Positions 1 to 10,663 are shown, counted from the stretch's first letter. The stretch is DNA of 64,000 nt from Solimonas sp040066175 (GCF_040066175.1 NZ_JBEAAM010000006.1:34915-98914), one strand, 5' to 3'. The notes: a model not told the origin generated them from the sequence alone. Translations and numbers: made by a program.

Positions 1-938
1 GCGCCGACGTATTCCGCGCCCAGCGACTCCTCGACCAGAACGACGACGTTGAGCTTGCCCAGTCCGGCCGGGTTCGCGTCGAAGCGGCGCGTCAGGTCGC
101 CGCCGGGCAGATCGACGAAGCTGCCGCCGCCGCGGCCCAGGTCCGCAGTCAGCCGCTCGAACATCGCGGTGGCGTCGCCGCTGCGATAGAACACCGGGTA
201 GTCGATGTGGTTGCTGTTGAGCGCCGCGAAGAAGCGTGCCGGGCCGTTCGCGGTCAGCTCGTTGGCGACGCGGTTGGAGAACACCGCCAGCGCGTCGGCG
301 GTCCAGAACAGCGTCACCGCGGCGACCACGCCGGCATGGCCGGCTAGCAGCAGCAGGCGGTGATGCCCGCGCGGCGTCTGCGCCTGCGGGTGGATGTGCA
401 GGCGCGAACGCAGCGCCCAGGTCGCCAGCGCCGCGAGCACCGCGATCGCCGCCAGCAGCGGAACGACGGGATACTCGTCGCGGATGTCGCCGATGACCTC
501 GGTCGGGTAGATCAGGTAATCGACCGCGACGAGGTTGAAGCGCGAATCGAACTCCTCGAAGAAGAAGTACTCGCAGGCACCGATGAACAGCATGCCGGCG
601 ATCATCAGCCACGCGCCGACGGTCAGCAGGCGGCGCGCGCGCGGCGTCGGCCGCGGCGCCAGCGCCAGGAACAGCGACAGCGGGATCAGCAGGTACAACG
701 CCTGCATGAAGTCGTTGATCGCCCCCAGCCCGACAATCACCGGCAGCGCAGTTGCGCTCACCCCATCGACGCGTCCGAACACCACCCACAGCAGCAGGCG
801 CGTCGCCGCCGACAGCAGCAGATAGACCACGGCCATTGTCAGCAGCGGCCGCAGCCAGGCCCAGCGGCCCGGCGGGCGCGTGTCGGCGGCCTTTGCGTCG
901 ATCGAATCGGCGTGCAGTGCAAGCGGCGTGGCGTTCAT
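1..938 (-). CDS. LTA synthase/phosphoglycerol transferase-family membrane protein, N-terminal part, cut by window edge
   Basis: An open frame starts at ATG 936-938 and runs 312 codons off the left edge without a stop. The visible part has several strongly hydrophobic segments (near residues 30-50, 65-92, 104-125, 160-180, 205-225) followed by a soluble stretch and then NVVVLVEESLGAEYVG. That last motif is the beginning of the alkaline-phosphatase/sulfatase fold in LtaS- and OpgB-type enzymes, where the Glu of the E-S pair binds the catalytic metal (family knowledge). Such proteins move phosphoglycerol or phosphoethanolamine groups onto envelope glycans or lipids on the outer face of the inner membrane. 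The catalytic domain lies outside the window, so substrate cannot be judged. It is monocistronic as far as can be seen. Confidence 0.75.
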   Translation of the reverse strand, partial: MNATPLALHADSIDAKAADTRPPGRWAWLRPLLTMAVVYLLLSAATRLLLWVVFGRVDGVSATALPVIVGLGAINDFMQALYLLIPLSLFLALAPRPTPRARRLLTVGAWLMIAGMLFIGACEYFFFEEFDSRFNLVAVDYLIYPTEVIGDIRDEYPVVPLLAAIAVLAALATWALRSRLHIHPQAQTPRGHHRLLLLAGHAGVVAAVTLFWTADALAVFSNRVANELTANGPARFFAALNSNHIDYPVFYRSGDATAMFERLTADLGRGGGSFVDLPGGDLTRRFDANPAGLGKLNVVVLVEESLGAEYVG

Positions 939-1098
939 CGGTGGCGTCCGTCCATGAGGCGATGCTCACGACGGGCAAGTCCGATGCCGACCCCGCCCAG
1001 ACGCGGGACGCCTGCGCTATGTCGCTGATTTCAGACCGCCAGAGGCTCGGTGGCCGTACTGCAGCCGGCAGCGCGCAAGCCGGCGGAACCTGCAGTTG

Positions 1099-1113
1099 CT
1101 GCAAATTTTGCAG
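1099..1113. repeat. Short perfect inverted repeat between two genes
   Basis: CTGCAAA and TTTGCAG flank a single T in the 199-base gap between the membrane sulfatase start and the end of the binding-like protein gene. It could be an operator or weak terminator; there is no T-run on either side. Purely a sequence observation. Confidence 0.35.
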
Positions 1114-1137
1114 ACGAGGCTTGCAGAACCCGCCGCA

Positions 1138-1653
1138 TCACCGCGCCGGCTCCGCGCACGGTGCGCGCCGCTCCGCATCCGCAGCCAGCACGCGCCCGTC
1201 GGCGCCGATGATCATCAGCAGCCGCACGGAGTCATCGAGCGTGCACGGATCGACGTAGCCGATGGCGCCGGCGGTGGCGCCGACGAAGCGCAGCACGCCG
1301 GCCGCCGAGGCGAGGACGTGCGGCGGCAGTGCGCCATGGAAGTATTGTTCGTTCCAGTATTCGTCCATCGCCTCGGGCAGCTGGTGCAGCACGGCCTGCG
1401 AGAAGCGCCGCCGCAGCGGGTGGTCGGCCGGCAGGTTGACCGGCTGGATGCGCGCGCCGTCGCGCCAGTACAGGCGGCGGCGCTTGTAGATCTGCGCCAG
1501 CGCGTCCGCATCGACCTTGCCGGTCGCGGTCTGCGGATGGACGATCACCGCGACCACGCCGGCGCCGGCCGCCTCGGCGGCCGGCGCCGGCCCGACAGCG
1601 GCCATCCAGCCGAGCAGCAGCAGCGCCAGCGCCCCCACGCCGATCCGCCGCAT
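1138..1653 (-). CDS. Small periplasmic phosphate-binding-like (PstS-like) protein
   Basis: 171 residues. Residues 1-30 form a signal peptide (RR then a Leu/Ala-rich core ending in PAPAAEA). The mature part contains LAQIYKRRRLYWRDGARIQP, RFSQAVLH and the GAIGYVD segment, the pattern of short PstS-like substrate-binding-fold proteins where L-x-x-I-[YF]-x-G-x-x-x-x-W is usual. At about 140 mature residues it is half the size of a true PstS, so it is probably not a transporter component on its own; no permease or ATPase is nearby. Its ATG overlaps the stop of the upstream beta-barrel gene by one base (TGATG), which implies translational coupling. Substrate unknown. Confidence 0.6.
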   Translation of the reverse strand: MRRIGVGALALLLLGWMAAVGPAPAAEAAGAGVVAVIVHPQTATGKVDADALAQIYKRRRLYWRDGARIQPVNLPADHPLRRRFSQAVLHQLPEAMDEYWNEQYFHGALPPHVLASAAGVLRFVGATAGAIGYVDPCTLDDSVRLLMIIGADGRVLAADAERRAPCAEPAR

Positions 1654-2672
1654 CAGAACAGCACCGCGATCGACGCGCGCAGGCCGTCGCGCAGGCCGAT
1701 GTCGTTGTCGGTGGCCCGGGCGTACTCGGCCTTGAGGGCCAGGCCGGAGCGCGGCCGCCAGGTCACGCCGCCGAGGTACAGGCTCAGATCACCGACGGTC
1801 GCCGACGCGCGGAAGCCCTCGTAGCGCAGCACCGCATAAACCCGTTCCGTCACAGGCGCGACGAACTGCAGGTAATGGCCGCGCTCGTCGGCGCGCTCGT
1901 CGCCGAGCTCACGCGTGATGTACGCGAGTTCGCCGGACAGCTCGTAGCGGTGCCAGGCCCACAGCGCGTCCATGCCCCACAGCGTCTTGCGGTCCGGAGC
2001 CCTCTCCTGGCGGTAGTTGGCGACCGAGGTGCCGACCTGCAGGCGCGGCAGCACGGTCGCCGCGACGCGCAGTCCCCAGGCCTCGGTGAACGTATCGATC
2101 TCCCTGTCCGGGAACAGCTCCTCGCCGGGCGACGCGTACAGCGCGTACTCGACGCCGTCCGCCGTCAGCGGCAGCACGCCGTGCAGCATCGCGCCGGTGG
2201 CGTTGGTCGGGAACGTCGCCTCGGTGATCAGCGGCCGCGAGGTGGTCCAGGTCAGCGGCGCGGCGTGGATCTCGTTCCAGCGTCCCACCGGCGTCAGGAA
2301 CTTGCCCAGGCGCAGCTGCACGGCATCGGAATGGGCATAGTCCAGATGCAGGCGTTCGAGCACGACGCGCGCGTCGTCGGTCGTCGTCGCGCCGGGCGCC
2401 ACGATCAGCGCATCGTCGAGTTCCACCTCGGAGAAGAAGCGCCAGCGTCCGCCGCCGTCCCACCACAGAAAGGCGCTCAGCGGATCGAGCGACGCGCGCC
2501 ACGGCTGGCCGCCGTCGGCACTCGCGTAATCGGCGACGGCATAACCGCCCAGCGTGAAGTCGCCGACCGGATAGCCGTGCCCCAGCTCGTAGCCGGACGC
2601 CGCGGCGGAGCACGCTGCCACGACGACCGAGCAGATCCTGGCGATCCATCCAAACTTCGCTGAGTTGCGCAC
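1653..2672 (-). CDS. Outer-membrane beta-barrel (porin-like) protein
   Basis: 339 residues from GTG at 2670-2672. A longer frame continues to 3872 but that extension lies antisense to the histidine kinase gene, so I chose the GTG with a GGAAG ribosome site about ten bases upstream and a following signal peptide (WIARICSVVVAACSAAASG). The mature protein has alternating aromatic/polar strands (FFSEVELDD, LHLDYAHSDAVQLRLGKFLT, YLQFVAPVTERVYAVLRYEG) and ends in ASIAVLF, a terminal Phe typical of BAM-assembled barrels. RLGKFLTPVGRWNEIHAAPLT resembles carboxylate or phosphate-selective porin-like proteins, but specificity is not readable. It is coupled to the downstream PstS-like gene and divergent from the two-component pair starting at 2721, with only 48 bases between, suggesting regulation by that pair. 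Confidence 0.65.
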   Translation of the reverse strand: MRNSAKFGWIARICSVVVAACSAAASGYELGHGYPVGDFTLGGYAVADYASADGGQPWRASLDPLSAFLWWDGGGRWRFFSEVELDDALIVAPGATTTDDARVVLERLHLDYAHSDAVQLRLGKFLTPVGRWNEIHAAPLTWTTSRPLITEATFPTNATGAMLHGVLPLTADGVEYALYASPGEELFPDREIDTFTEAWGLRVAATVLPRLQVGTSVANYRQERAPDRKTLWGMDALWAWHRYELSGELAYITRELGDERADERGHYLQFVAPVTERVYAVLRYEGFRASATVGDLSLYLGGVTWRPRSGLALKAEYARATDNDIGLRDGLRASIAVLF

Positions 2673-2720
2673 CGGGCGTCTTCCGTCCGCGGAACAGGCC
2701 GCAGGATATTCTATGAGGCA

Positions 2721-4495
2721 ATGGTGCAAGCCCTGAGCATCCGCCGCATCCTGTTGCTGAGCCTGCTGCTGGTCAGCCTGCTGCCGACGACGCTGCTGAC
2801 CGTGCTCGCCTTCAGCCAGTCCCGCGCGGCGATGCTCACCGAGATCGAGGACGGCGTGCGGCGGTCCGCGGCGGCGGTGTCCGAGGACGTCGATACGCTG
2901 CTGCTCGAACGCATGCTCAATGCCAGCACCTGGAATCACCTGGAAGTCATGCAGGACCTGCGCCTGCACGACGTGGACAAGCGCCTGTCCGGCTTCCTCG
3001 CCGAGATGAAACGCCGTCACAACGGCTTTTATCTCGATCTGCATGCGGTCGGTCCGGACGGCCATGTCATCAGCAGCAGCAACCCGGCCTTGCTCGACCG
3101 GCGCCTGCCGGCGGCGGCCGCCTGGCTGACCGCGGACCTGCCCGGCGGCCGGATCGTGATCGAGAAGCCGGCCGCGGGCGACGGCGGCATGCGCCTGCGG
3201 CTGCGCAGCGCGATCGAGTCCGAATTCACCGCGGGCGCGATCGGCGAGCTGGTCCTCGACGTCGATTGGTCGCAGCTGCAGGTCCTGCTCGACCGCAGTG
3301 CCGGCCCGTCGCGGCAGGTGCTCGTGCTCGATCACGACGGTCGCCTGCTGGCGGCGTCGGCCGCGCTGCGCGCCCGCGCGCTCGCGCCGGAAGCGACCTA
3401 CTGGGACTGGGGCATGGGCCGCGCGCCCAGTGGCGTCGAGATGCGTTCCGGCGCACCGCTGATGGACGAGGACGTGATCGCCGGCCACCAGCGCTCGCGC
3501 GGCCTCGGCGATTTCCGCGGCTTCGGCTGGACGACGCTGCTGCTGCAGTCGCGCCGCGAGGCACTCGCGCCGGTCGATCGCATGGCCTGGACCTTCGCCG
3601 GGCTGCTCGCGGCGACGGCCCTGCTGATCGTCGGTCTGGCCTGGGGTCTCGCGGCACTGATCGCGCGTCCGGTGGTGGCGCTGACCGAGTACGCGCGGCG
3701 CTACACCCTGCCCGGCGAGCTGCCCCCGCCACCGCCGCCCGGCCCCGGCGAGATCGGCGAACTGACGCGCAGCTTCGTGCGCATGATGCGCAGCGTGGAC
3801 CGTTCGCAGCAGACCCTGGTGCAGGCGTCCAAGCTGGCCGCGCTGGGCGAGATCACGGCACTGCTCGCGCACGAGATCCGCACGCCGCTCGGCATCCTGC
3901 GCTCGTCCGCGCAGATGCTGCGCGCCGAGACCGGCCTGTCCGACGAATCACGCGAACTGCTGCGCATCATCGACAGCGAGACCGGGCGCCTGAACCGGCT
4001 GGTCAGCTCGATGCTCGACAGCGCGCGCACGCGCGCGCCGCAGTTCGCGGCGACCGATGCGCACACGCTGATCGCGCACAGCGCGGCGCTGCTCGCCTCG
4101 CAGCTGCGCAGCCGCGGCGTCACGGTCGATCTGCAGTGCGCCGCGCAGCGCTCGATCGTCAGCTGCGACGCCGAACAGATCACCCAGGTGCTGCTGAACC
4201 TGATCATGAACGCGTTGCAGGTGCTCCAGCGCGGCGGGCACATCCGCGTGAGCACCCGCAACGAGGCCCAGCGGCTGGTCGTCGAGGTTGCCGACGACGG
4301 GCCGGGCATCGCCGCCGAGGACCGCGAGGCGATCTTCGAACCCTTCGTGTTCCGGCGCGAAGGTGGCGTCGGCCTGGGCCTGGCCGTCGTGCGCCGCATC
4401 CTGCGTCAGCACGGCGGCGACGTCGTCGCCGAGGCCGGCCCGCTCGGCGGCGCGCTGTTCCGTTTCTGGCTGCCGCTTCAGGAGGCGCACACGAC

Positions 4496-4499
<4 letters not shown>
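2721..4499 (+). CDS. Membrane sensor histidine kinase, NtrB-like transmitter
   Basis: 592 residues. TM1 is near residues 9-30 (LLLSLLLVSLLPTTLLTVLA) and TM2 near 292-315, enclosing a periplasmic sensor domain of about 260 residues. A HAMP-like segment with an unusual six-proline run (LPPPPPPGPG, about 334-343) leads into the kinase core: H-box LLAHEIRTPLG with phospho-acceptor His384, N-box NLIMNALQ, and G-boxes ADDGPGIA and VGLGLAVVRR. The transmitter resembles NtrB/AtoS-class kinases that pair with sigma54 activators. The stop overlaps the start of the response regulator gene (ATGA), so the two are co-translated. The sensed signal is unknown; the divergent porin and PstS-like pair hint at an envelope or uptake role. 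Confidence 0.9.
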
Positions 4500-5878
<1,379 letters not shown>

Positions 5879-5884
5879 CGCGCT

Positions 5885-7150
5885 TCAGCGCCGGCGCAGT
5901 CCGGCGCCGAAGAAGCCGTCGGTGCCGTGGCGGTGCGGATACAGCTGCAGGTAGTGCCCCGGCAGCTCGACGCCAGAGGTGCGCAGCAGCGCGCCGGCGT
6001 CCTGCAGCTCGAAGTCGGCATGCGTGGCGAGAAACGCCTCGACGACGGCCTCGTTCTCCGCGCGCAGCAGGCTGCAGGTCGCATACACCAGCCGGCCGCC
6101 GGGACGCACCCATGTCGCCGCGCGATCGAGGATCTGCCGCTGTGTCGCCGCCAGCGCCGCGAGATCGAGCGGCTTGAGCCGAGCTTCCGGCTGGCGCCGC
6201 CAGGTGCCACTGCCGGAACAGGGCGCATCGACGAGCACCGCATCGAAAGTCGCCGCGCCGCGCGCGGCCGCAGCTTCGTGCCGCGACGCCTCGGCGGCAT
6301 CGAGCGTCTGCACGGTCACGCAGCGGACGCCGGCACGCACCAGCCGCGGCGGCAGATCGCGCAGGCGTCGCGCATCGGCGTCGAGCGCGAGCAGCGCGCC
6401 GCGGTTCTCCATCTGCGCCGCCAGAGCGAGGGTCTTGCCGCCGGCGCCGGCGCACCAATCGACGATGCGCTCGCCGGGCCGGGCCGCCACCAGCAGGGCG
6501 AGGAGCTGGCTGCCCTCGTCCTGCGGCTCGAACCAGCCGTCGCGGAACGCCGGCAGCGCCTGCAGCGCGGCGCGCTTTCTCAGGCGCAGGCCGTGCGGCG
6601 CCAGCGGCGTCGGTTCTGCCTCGAAGCCGGCGCTGCGCAGCGCCGCGAGCGCCTGCGCGCGCGTGCATTTGAGCGTGTTGACGCGCAGGTCCACCGATGC
6701 CTGCGCGCGCAGCGCCTCGGCGAGCTGCAGCGTCTCGACCGCACCAAGCTGCGCCTGCCACTGCGCATGGATCGCATCCGGCACGTTGCCGCGCTCCGCC
6801 GGCGTCAGCCGTGCGTCATCGAAGCCGCGCAGCGCGGCCGCCAGCACCGCGGCGCGCTCGACACCGAGCTGGTGCAGGCCGGCCGCATCGGTCAGACCGG
6901 ATTCGAGCGCATGCAGCGCGAGCCAGTCCGCCGGCACGTCGCTGCCGGCGATGCGGCGCAGCCGGCGCAGGTCACGCAGCACGCCGTAGAGCAGATCGTT
7001 GACGCGCCGGCGGTCGCGCCCGCCCATCTGCGGCTGATCGCGGAACGCGCGCTGCAGCAGACGGTCGGCGGCCCGGCCGTCGCGCACGACCGCGGTGAGC
7101 GCGTCCAGCGCCAGCCGCCACTGCGGCGCGTACAAGGGCGCGCCGGTCAT
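5885..7150 (-). CDS. rsmB: RsmB/NOP-family 16S rRNA (cytosine-C5) methyltransferase
   Basis: 421 residues from ATG 7148-7150, preceded by a G-rich GGGGGTCGGGACG stretch; an upstream GTG at 7195 would add 15 residues. The N-terminal 70 residues are helical and NusB-like (RRVNDLLYGVLRDLRRL). SAM-dependent domain: motif I is DWCAGAGGKT instead of the common CAAPGGKT, motif IV DAPCSGSGTWRR, motif VI VYATCSLL, with the two cysteines (in APCS and TCS) used for catalysis and release in m5C methylases. The C terminus HGTDGFFGA matches the family's DGFF ending. Known family role: methylation of C967 of 16S rRNA. It converges with the response regulator gene, six bases apart. RsmF or another NOP paralogue is possible but less likely. 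Confidence 0.85.
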   Translation of the reverse strand: MTGAPLYAPQWRLALDALTAVVRDGRAADRLLQRAFRDQPQMGGRDRRRVNDLLYGVLRDLRRLRRIAGSDVPADWLALHALESGLTDAAGLHQLGVERAAVLAAALRGFDDARLTPAERGNVPDAIHAQWQAQLGAVETLQLAEALRAQASVDLRVNTLKCTRAQALAALRSAGFEAEPTPLAPHGLRLRKRAALQALPAFRDGWFEPQDEGSQLLALLVAARPGERIVDWCAGAGGKTLALAAQMENRGALLALDADARRLRDLPPRLVRAGVRCVTVQTLDAAEASRHEAAAARGAATFDAVLVDAPCSGSGTWRRQPEARLKPLDLAALAATQRQILDRAATWVRPGGRLVYATCSLLRAENEAVVEAFLATHADFELQDAGALLRTSGVELPGHYLQLYPHRHGTDGFFGAGLRRR

Positions 7151-7300
7151 CGTCCCGACCCCCGCGAATATGACCGTTCGTCGGCTCGATCCCACAACGT
7201 CTTGTGACTTGACAAATCAAATGACACTATGGGTCGTGGTTGGCGGACTGTAGACGCAGGGTTTACGGAGCCAGCTGCTTTTCGCAATCCGGAGGTCAAC

Positions 7301-7354
7301 ATGGCTGCAAAGAAGGCGACAAAGAAGGCTGCGAAGAAAACCAAGAAGAAGTAA
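7301..7354 (+). CDS. 17-residue lysine/alanine-rich basic peptide
   Basis: ATG at 7301 follows a strong ribosome site (GGAGG, five bases upstream). The product is MAAKKATKKAAKKTKKK, then TAA, and an intrinsic terminator starts 27 bases later, so this is a complete small gene unit. The repeat AAKK/ATKK pattern equals the C-terminal tails of histone-H1-like and AlgP/Hc1-type bacterial DNA-binding proteins (family knowledge). It could be a free nucleic-acid-binding peptide, or the remnant of a longer histone-like gene. A TTGACA element lies at 7209-7214 but I see no good -10 at standard spacing. Too short for automatic gene callers. Confidence 0.6.
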   Translation: MAAKKATKKAAKKTKKK

Positions 7355-7380
7355 GTCTAGAGTTACCGCAAGAAGTCTCG

Positions 7381-7416
7381 TTGCGGCAGGTTCGGTCGGG
7401 AACCTGCCGCAATTTT
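7381..7416 (+). terminator. Intrinsic terminator of the Lys/Ala peptide gene
   Basis: Perfect 13-base stem: TTGCGGCAGGTTC (7381-7393) pairs with GAACCTGCCGCAA (7400-7412), loop of six, followed by TTTTGTT on the plus strand. Confidence 0.88.
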
Positions 7417-7426
7417 GTTGGGGCGG

Positions 7427-7460
7427 AAAAAACGAGCGGGGCGCCTTTGGGCGCCCCGCT
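7427..7460 (-). terminator. Intrinsic terminator of the BNR-repeat protein gene
   Basis: Perfect 11-base stem AGCGGGGCGCC (7435-7445) / GGCGCCCCGCT (7450-7460) with a four-base loop; on the minus strand it is followed by six T (7427-7432). It sits 14 bases past the stop of the minus-strand gene at 7475. Confidence 0.88.
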
Positions 7461-7474
7461 TGCGTTTGCACGGC

Positions 7475-10400
7475 TCAAACCATGGGTCGTCGGCGCAGCA
7501 AACCGAATGCCAGCAGCAGCAACAACCCGCCAGCCGGCATCGCGCCGCCGAAGCGCCCGGCGTCCGGCGCGCGTCCGCCGGTCGAACCGCCGCCGTCCGT
7601 CGCCTTGGCGAAGTCATAGACCTGGACGCCACGGCCGAAGGTTGCGGCGAACAGCTTGCGGTCGTCGCCGGGCTTGAGCACGAGCTGGTTGACCGGCACC
7701 GACGGCAGATCGCCGAGCGGCGCCCAGGCGCTGCCCTGCAGGTCCGACGAGATGAACACGCCGATGTCCGTGCCGACGATGAGCTGCTCGCCACGCTTGA
7801 CGATCGCGGTCGTGATCACGTCGGGCAGGTCGCCGCTGATATCGACGAAGGTTTCGCCGGCATCCGTGGACTTGAACACGCGGCCGCTGCCGCGGTTGGG
7901 GTTGCTGTCGAGATACTGGCCGTCCGGCAGCCAGCGCGCCGTCGAGTAGCCGCCGAGCACGACATAGACGGTGCGCGGATCGGTCGGATCGGCTTCGATG
8001 TCGTAGATGTAGCGGTTGGGCAGGCCATTGGCCGAGGCGACGTGCCAGCCATCCGAGGTGCCCTTCTTCGGCGGCTTGCTGCCGCCGACGTTGGTCGCCA
8101 GTCGGTTCTGGAACTGCGCGCCGCTCGCGGTGATGTTGCACGGCGCGCAGGCGCCGACATACACGGCGTCGCCCTCGACTTCCAGCGCGCCGCGCGACTG
8201 GAAGGTACCGCCGGTGGCCTCGTTGGTGCCCAGATCGAACACCGTGGTCCAGTTCGCGCCGGTCGAGGCATCGAGCGTCTCGGCGACCTTGGTGCCGGCG
8301 GCGACCAGATGATTGGCATCGCGCGGGTCCATGCGGAACGGGCTGAGGAAGTGCGCGCTGCCGACGTCGAAATCGTCGATGTAGTCGTTGGACTTGCCGC
8401 CGTCGGTGGTGCGCACCAGCGCCAGCCCCGGCGTCTGGTAGTAGGCGATGTCGGAATTGTCCGGATCGACCGCGGTCCACATGCCGTCGCCGACGTAGAT
8501 GCGCAGCTGGCGGCGCGTGTCGGGCTCGATCTTGCCGGAGGCGTTGTCCTGCAGGCCGTAGTAGACCGTGCCGTCCCTGGCGACGCTGATGCCGTAGTTC
8601 ATCAGCGTGTAGAAGCCGCGGTTGGCGCCGCTGCCCCACTTGGTGTTGTCGAGATCGTCGGACAGCGTGTTCGCGGAGTACTGCTTGTACACGCCGCCGT
8701 CGTTGCCGGCGAACAGCCAGACGCCGCCGCGCTGCTCGTCAGGGATGAAGATGCCGTCGTGCTGGTCCGGATGCGTGGTCGTGATGTTGGTGACCAGGCC
8801 GTCGCGGAACGGGCAGACCGGCGGACCGTTCGGCACCGGCAGGCCGAGCAGCCCGGCCAGATCGATGTTGCCGAGCAGGAACAGACAGGTGTTGCCGGCG
8901 AAGTAGGTACCGATCACCTTGAAATCGTTGGGCGTCTGTTCGAGCCCGGTCACCGGCGCATTGACGCGGTTCTTCCAGATCTCCTCCATGCCGAAGGCCA
9001 CGCGCGTCGGCGCGCCGAGCAGCGGATCGGCCGCGGTCGGATCGGGCTTGATCCACAGGTCGTACCAGGCCTGCACGCCCGGACCGATGCCCAGCGCGAC
9101 GACCGCGGCGAGCGAGGAACCGGTGGTGATGCCGGCGTAGGTCAGTTCGACGTCGTCGGCGAGACGGATCCAGGTGTCGCCGAAGTCCGGCGAGACGTAC
9201 ACGCCGTTGATCGAGGTCGGGCTGAAACCCTGTGTCGCCAGCTCGCAGACGAACTGCGGATCGCCCTCGGGCAGCACCTCGCAGTCGAGCGGCAGCGACG
9301 GCAGGCCGTCGTCGGTCGGCAGATCCAGCACCGGCACGCCGCCGTTGAGCAGCACCGCATCCTGCACGATCGCATAGACGTAGTTGTGGTCCTGCGCCGG
9401 GCCGATGGCGTGGCCCAGCTCGATGCGGCCGATGCGCGCCTGCGGCGCGAAGCCGACCGGCACGAGGCCGCCGGACGCCGACTGGATCTGCCCGGTGGCG
9501 GTACCGACACGCGCGAACGTGCCCGGCTTGCCGGTGTCCGAGCGGTACAGACCGTTGCCCGGTGACTGCGGCCGGCCATCCGCGTACGGCAGCGCGCCGG
9601 AGCGGAAACCGACCGCCGCGAGCACCGGGCAGCCCTCGGCCGAGCACTGCTGGTCGGTCACGCCGCCCGGCTCCTTGACGACCACGTCGGTGACGAAATT
9701 GGCCAGCTGGCACGGCCCCAGCCCGGTCACGCCGGCGCATTCCGCGGACACCGGCAGCGCCACGTTCCGGTAGGAAGCGCCGGCATCCTCGGAGCGGAAC
9801 AGGCCCATGCCGGTCGCGGCATAGACGATGTCCGGATTGCTCGGATCGACCGCCAGGCGCGAGGCGTTGGTGCCGTCCGGCACGCCGCTGGCGTGATGCC
9901 AGGTCTGGCCGAGATCGTCCGACCAGTAGGCGCCCAGGCCGACATAGGTGTTGCCGCCCTGCACGTGCTCGCCGGTCAGGGCCAGCACGCGCCCGCCGCG
10001 CGCCGGCGTCCACGCCACCGCGCTGGTGACCAGCGTCGGCAGACGATCGCCGATCGACACCCACTGGTCGCCGAGGGTGCCGACATCGCCGCCGACGGCC
10101 TGGGACATCCAGATACCGCCGTTGCCGATCGCGACGAACAGGCGCTGGGCCACCGGGTCGTAGGCGAAGTTGTCGGCGCGGCCCGCGACCTCCGGAATGC
10201 CGTCGTTGGCGCCGTCCGGATAGGCCGGGTCCGAGACCTGCGGACCGCTGCCGTACTCGGCCCACTGGCCGACCGCATTGGCGACCTTGGCCTGATTGAG
10301 CTTGAGTGCCGCCTTCTGCTCCACCGCCTGGCGCAGCGCGCCCGGCGGCGGCAGACCGCGCATGCCGGCGATGTCGCGCGCCTCGATCTGCTTCTCGGCG

Positions 10401-10663
10401 AAGGACGCCGGCAGCTTGCGCCAGGCGCAGATGCGCTCGCCGAACTGGCGGCGGATCTCGCCCTGCTGGCTGCGCGCAAAACCTGGATTCATCTTCGCCG
10501 CCACCGCCACCGGGTCGGCCTGCTCGTAACCCGCGGGACAGTCCGCCGCACCCAGCCACTGCAGGGCCGCCCCGCGCCACTGCGGCGCCATCCCCGCAGC
10601 CAACCCCAGTCCGAGAGCAGCCACGGCCGCCACGCCCCACACCCGCGCCTTGCGCAATGCCAT
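7475..10663 (-). CDS. Large secreted BNR/Asp-box repeat (sortilin-like beta-propeller) protein with C-terminal sorting-signal-like tail
   Basis: 1062 residues from ATG 10661-10663 (AGGAC ribosome site ten bases upstream); a longer frame to 10813 lacks a signal peptide at its start. Residues 1-25 (MALRKARVWGVAAVAALGLG) are a signal anchor. The body carries many Asp-box turns, S/T-x-D-x-G-x-T/S-W/F: WSDDLGQTW, RSEDAGASY, SPDFGDTW, RTTDGGKS, KSTDAGETF, which indicates VPS10/sialidase-like beta-propellers. Cysteines are few and scattered. The C terminus is a Gly/Ser linker, FGGAMPAG, a Leu-rich span and RRRPMV: a tripartite motif-helix-basic tail as in GlyGly-CTERM/PEP-CTERM-like proteins. No enzymatic motif is evident. 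It has its own terminator and no co-directional neighbour. Confidence 0.82.
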   Translation of the reverse strand: MALRKARVWGVAAVAALGLGLAAGMAPQWRGAALQWLGAADCPAGYEQADPVAVAAKMNPGFARSQQGEIRRQFGERICAWRKLPASFAEKQIEARDIAGMRGLPPPGALRQAVEQKAALKLNQAKVANAVGQWAEYGSGPQVSDPAYPDGANDGIPEVAGRADNFAYDPVAQRLFVAIGNGGIWMSQAVGGDVGTLGDQWVSIGDRLPTLVTSAVAWTPARGGRVLALTGEHVQGGNTYVGLGAYWSDDLGQTWHHASGVPDGTNASRLAVDPSNPDIVYAATGMGLFRSEDAGASYRNVALPVSAECAGVTGLGPCQLANFVTDVVVKEPGGVTDQQCSAEGCPVLAAVGFRSGALPYADGRPQSPGNGLYRSDTGKPGTFARVGTATGQIQSASGGLVPVGFAPQARIGRIELGHAIGPAQDHNYVYAIVQDAVLLNGGVPVLDLPTDDGLPSLPLDCEVLPEGDPQFVCELATQGFSPTSINGVYVSPDFGDTWIRLADDVELTYAGITTGSSLAAVVALGIGPGVQAWYDLWIKPDPTAADPLLGAPTRVAFGMEEIWKNRVNAPVTGLEQTPNDFKVIGTYFAGNTCLFLLGNIDLAGLLGLPVPNGPPVCPFRDGLVTNITTTHPDQHDGIFIPDEQRGGVWLFAGNDGGVYKQYSANTLSDDLDNTKWGSGANRGFYTLMNYGISVARDGTVYYGLQDNASGKIEPDTRRQLRIYVGDGMWTAVDPDNSDIAYYQTPGLALVRTTDGGKSNDYIDDFDVGSAHFLSPFRMDPRDANHLVAAGTKVAETLDASTGANWTTVFDLGTNEATGGTFQSRGALEVEGDAVYVGACAPCNITASGAQFQNRLATNVGGSKPPKKGTSDGWHVASANGLPNRYIYDIEADPTDPRTVYVVLGGYSTARWLPDGQYLDSNPNRGSGRVFKSTDAGETFVDISGDLPDVITTAIVKRGEQLIVGTDIGVFISSDLQGSAWAPLGDLPSVPVNQLVLKPGDDRKLFAATFGRGVQVYDFAKATDGGGSTGGRAPDAGRFGGAMPAGGLLLLLAFGLLRRRPMV

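Noticed and set aside
2700..2735. Possible sigma54 promoter for the barrel gene (AGGGCT and TTGCC on the minus strand)
   Set aside because: The GG and GC elements are 11 bases apart instead of ten and the -24 box is poor, so I do not call it.
2673..3872. N-terminal extension of the outer-membrane barrel frame
   Set aside because: The added 400 codons lie antisense to the histidine kinase and translate to His/Arg/Gln-rich sequence; a GTG with ribosome site and signal peptide starts at 2672.
7209..7237. TTGACA promoter for the Lys/Ala peptide
   Set aside because: No acceptable -10 at 16-18 bases; the nearest TATGGG is too close.
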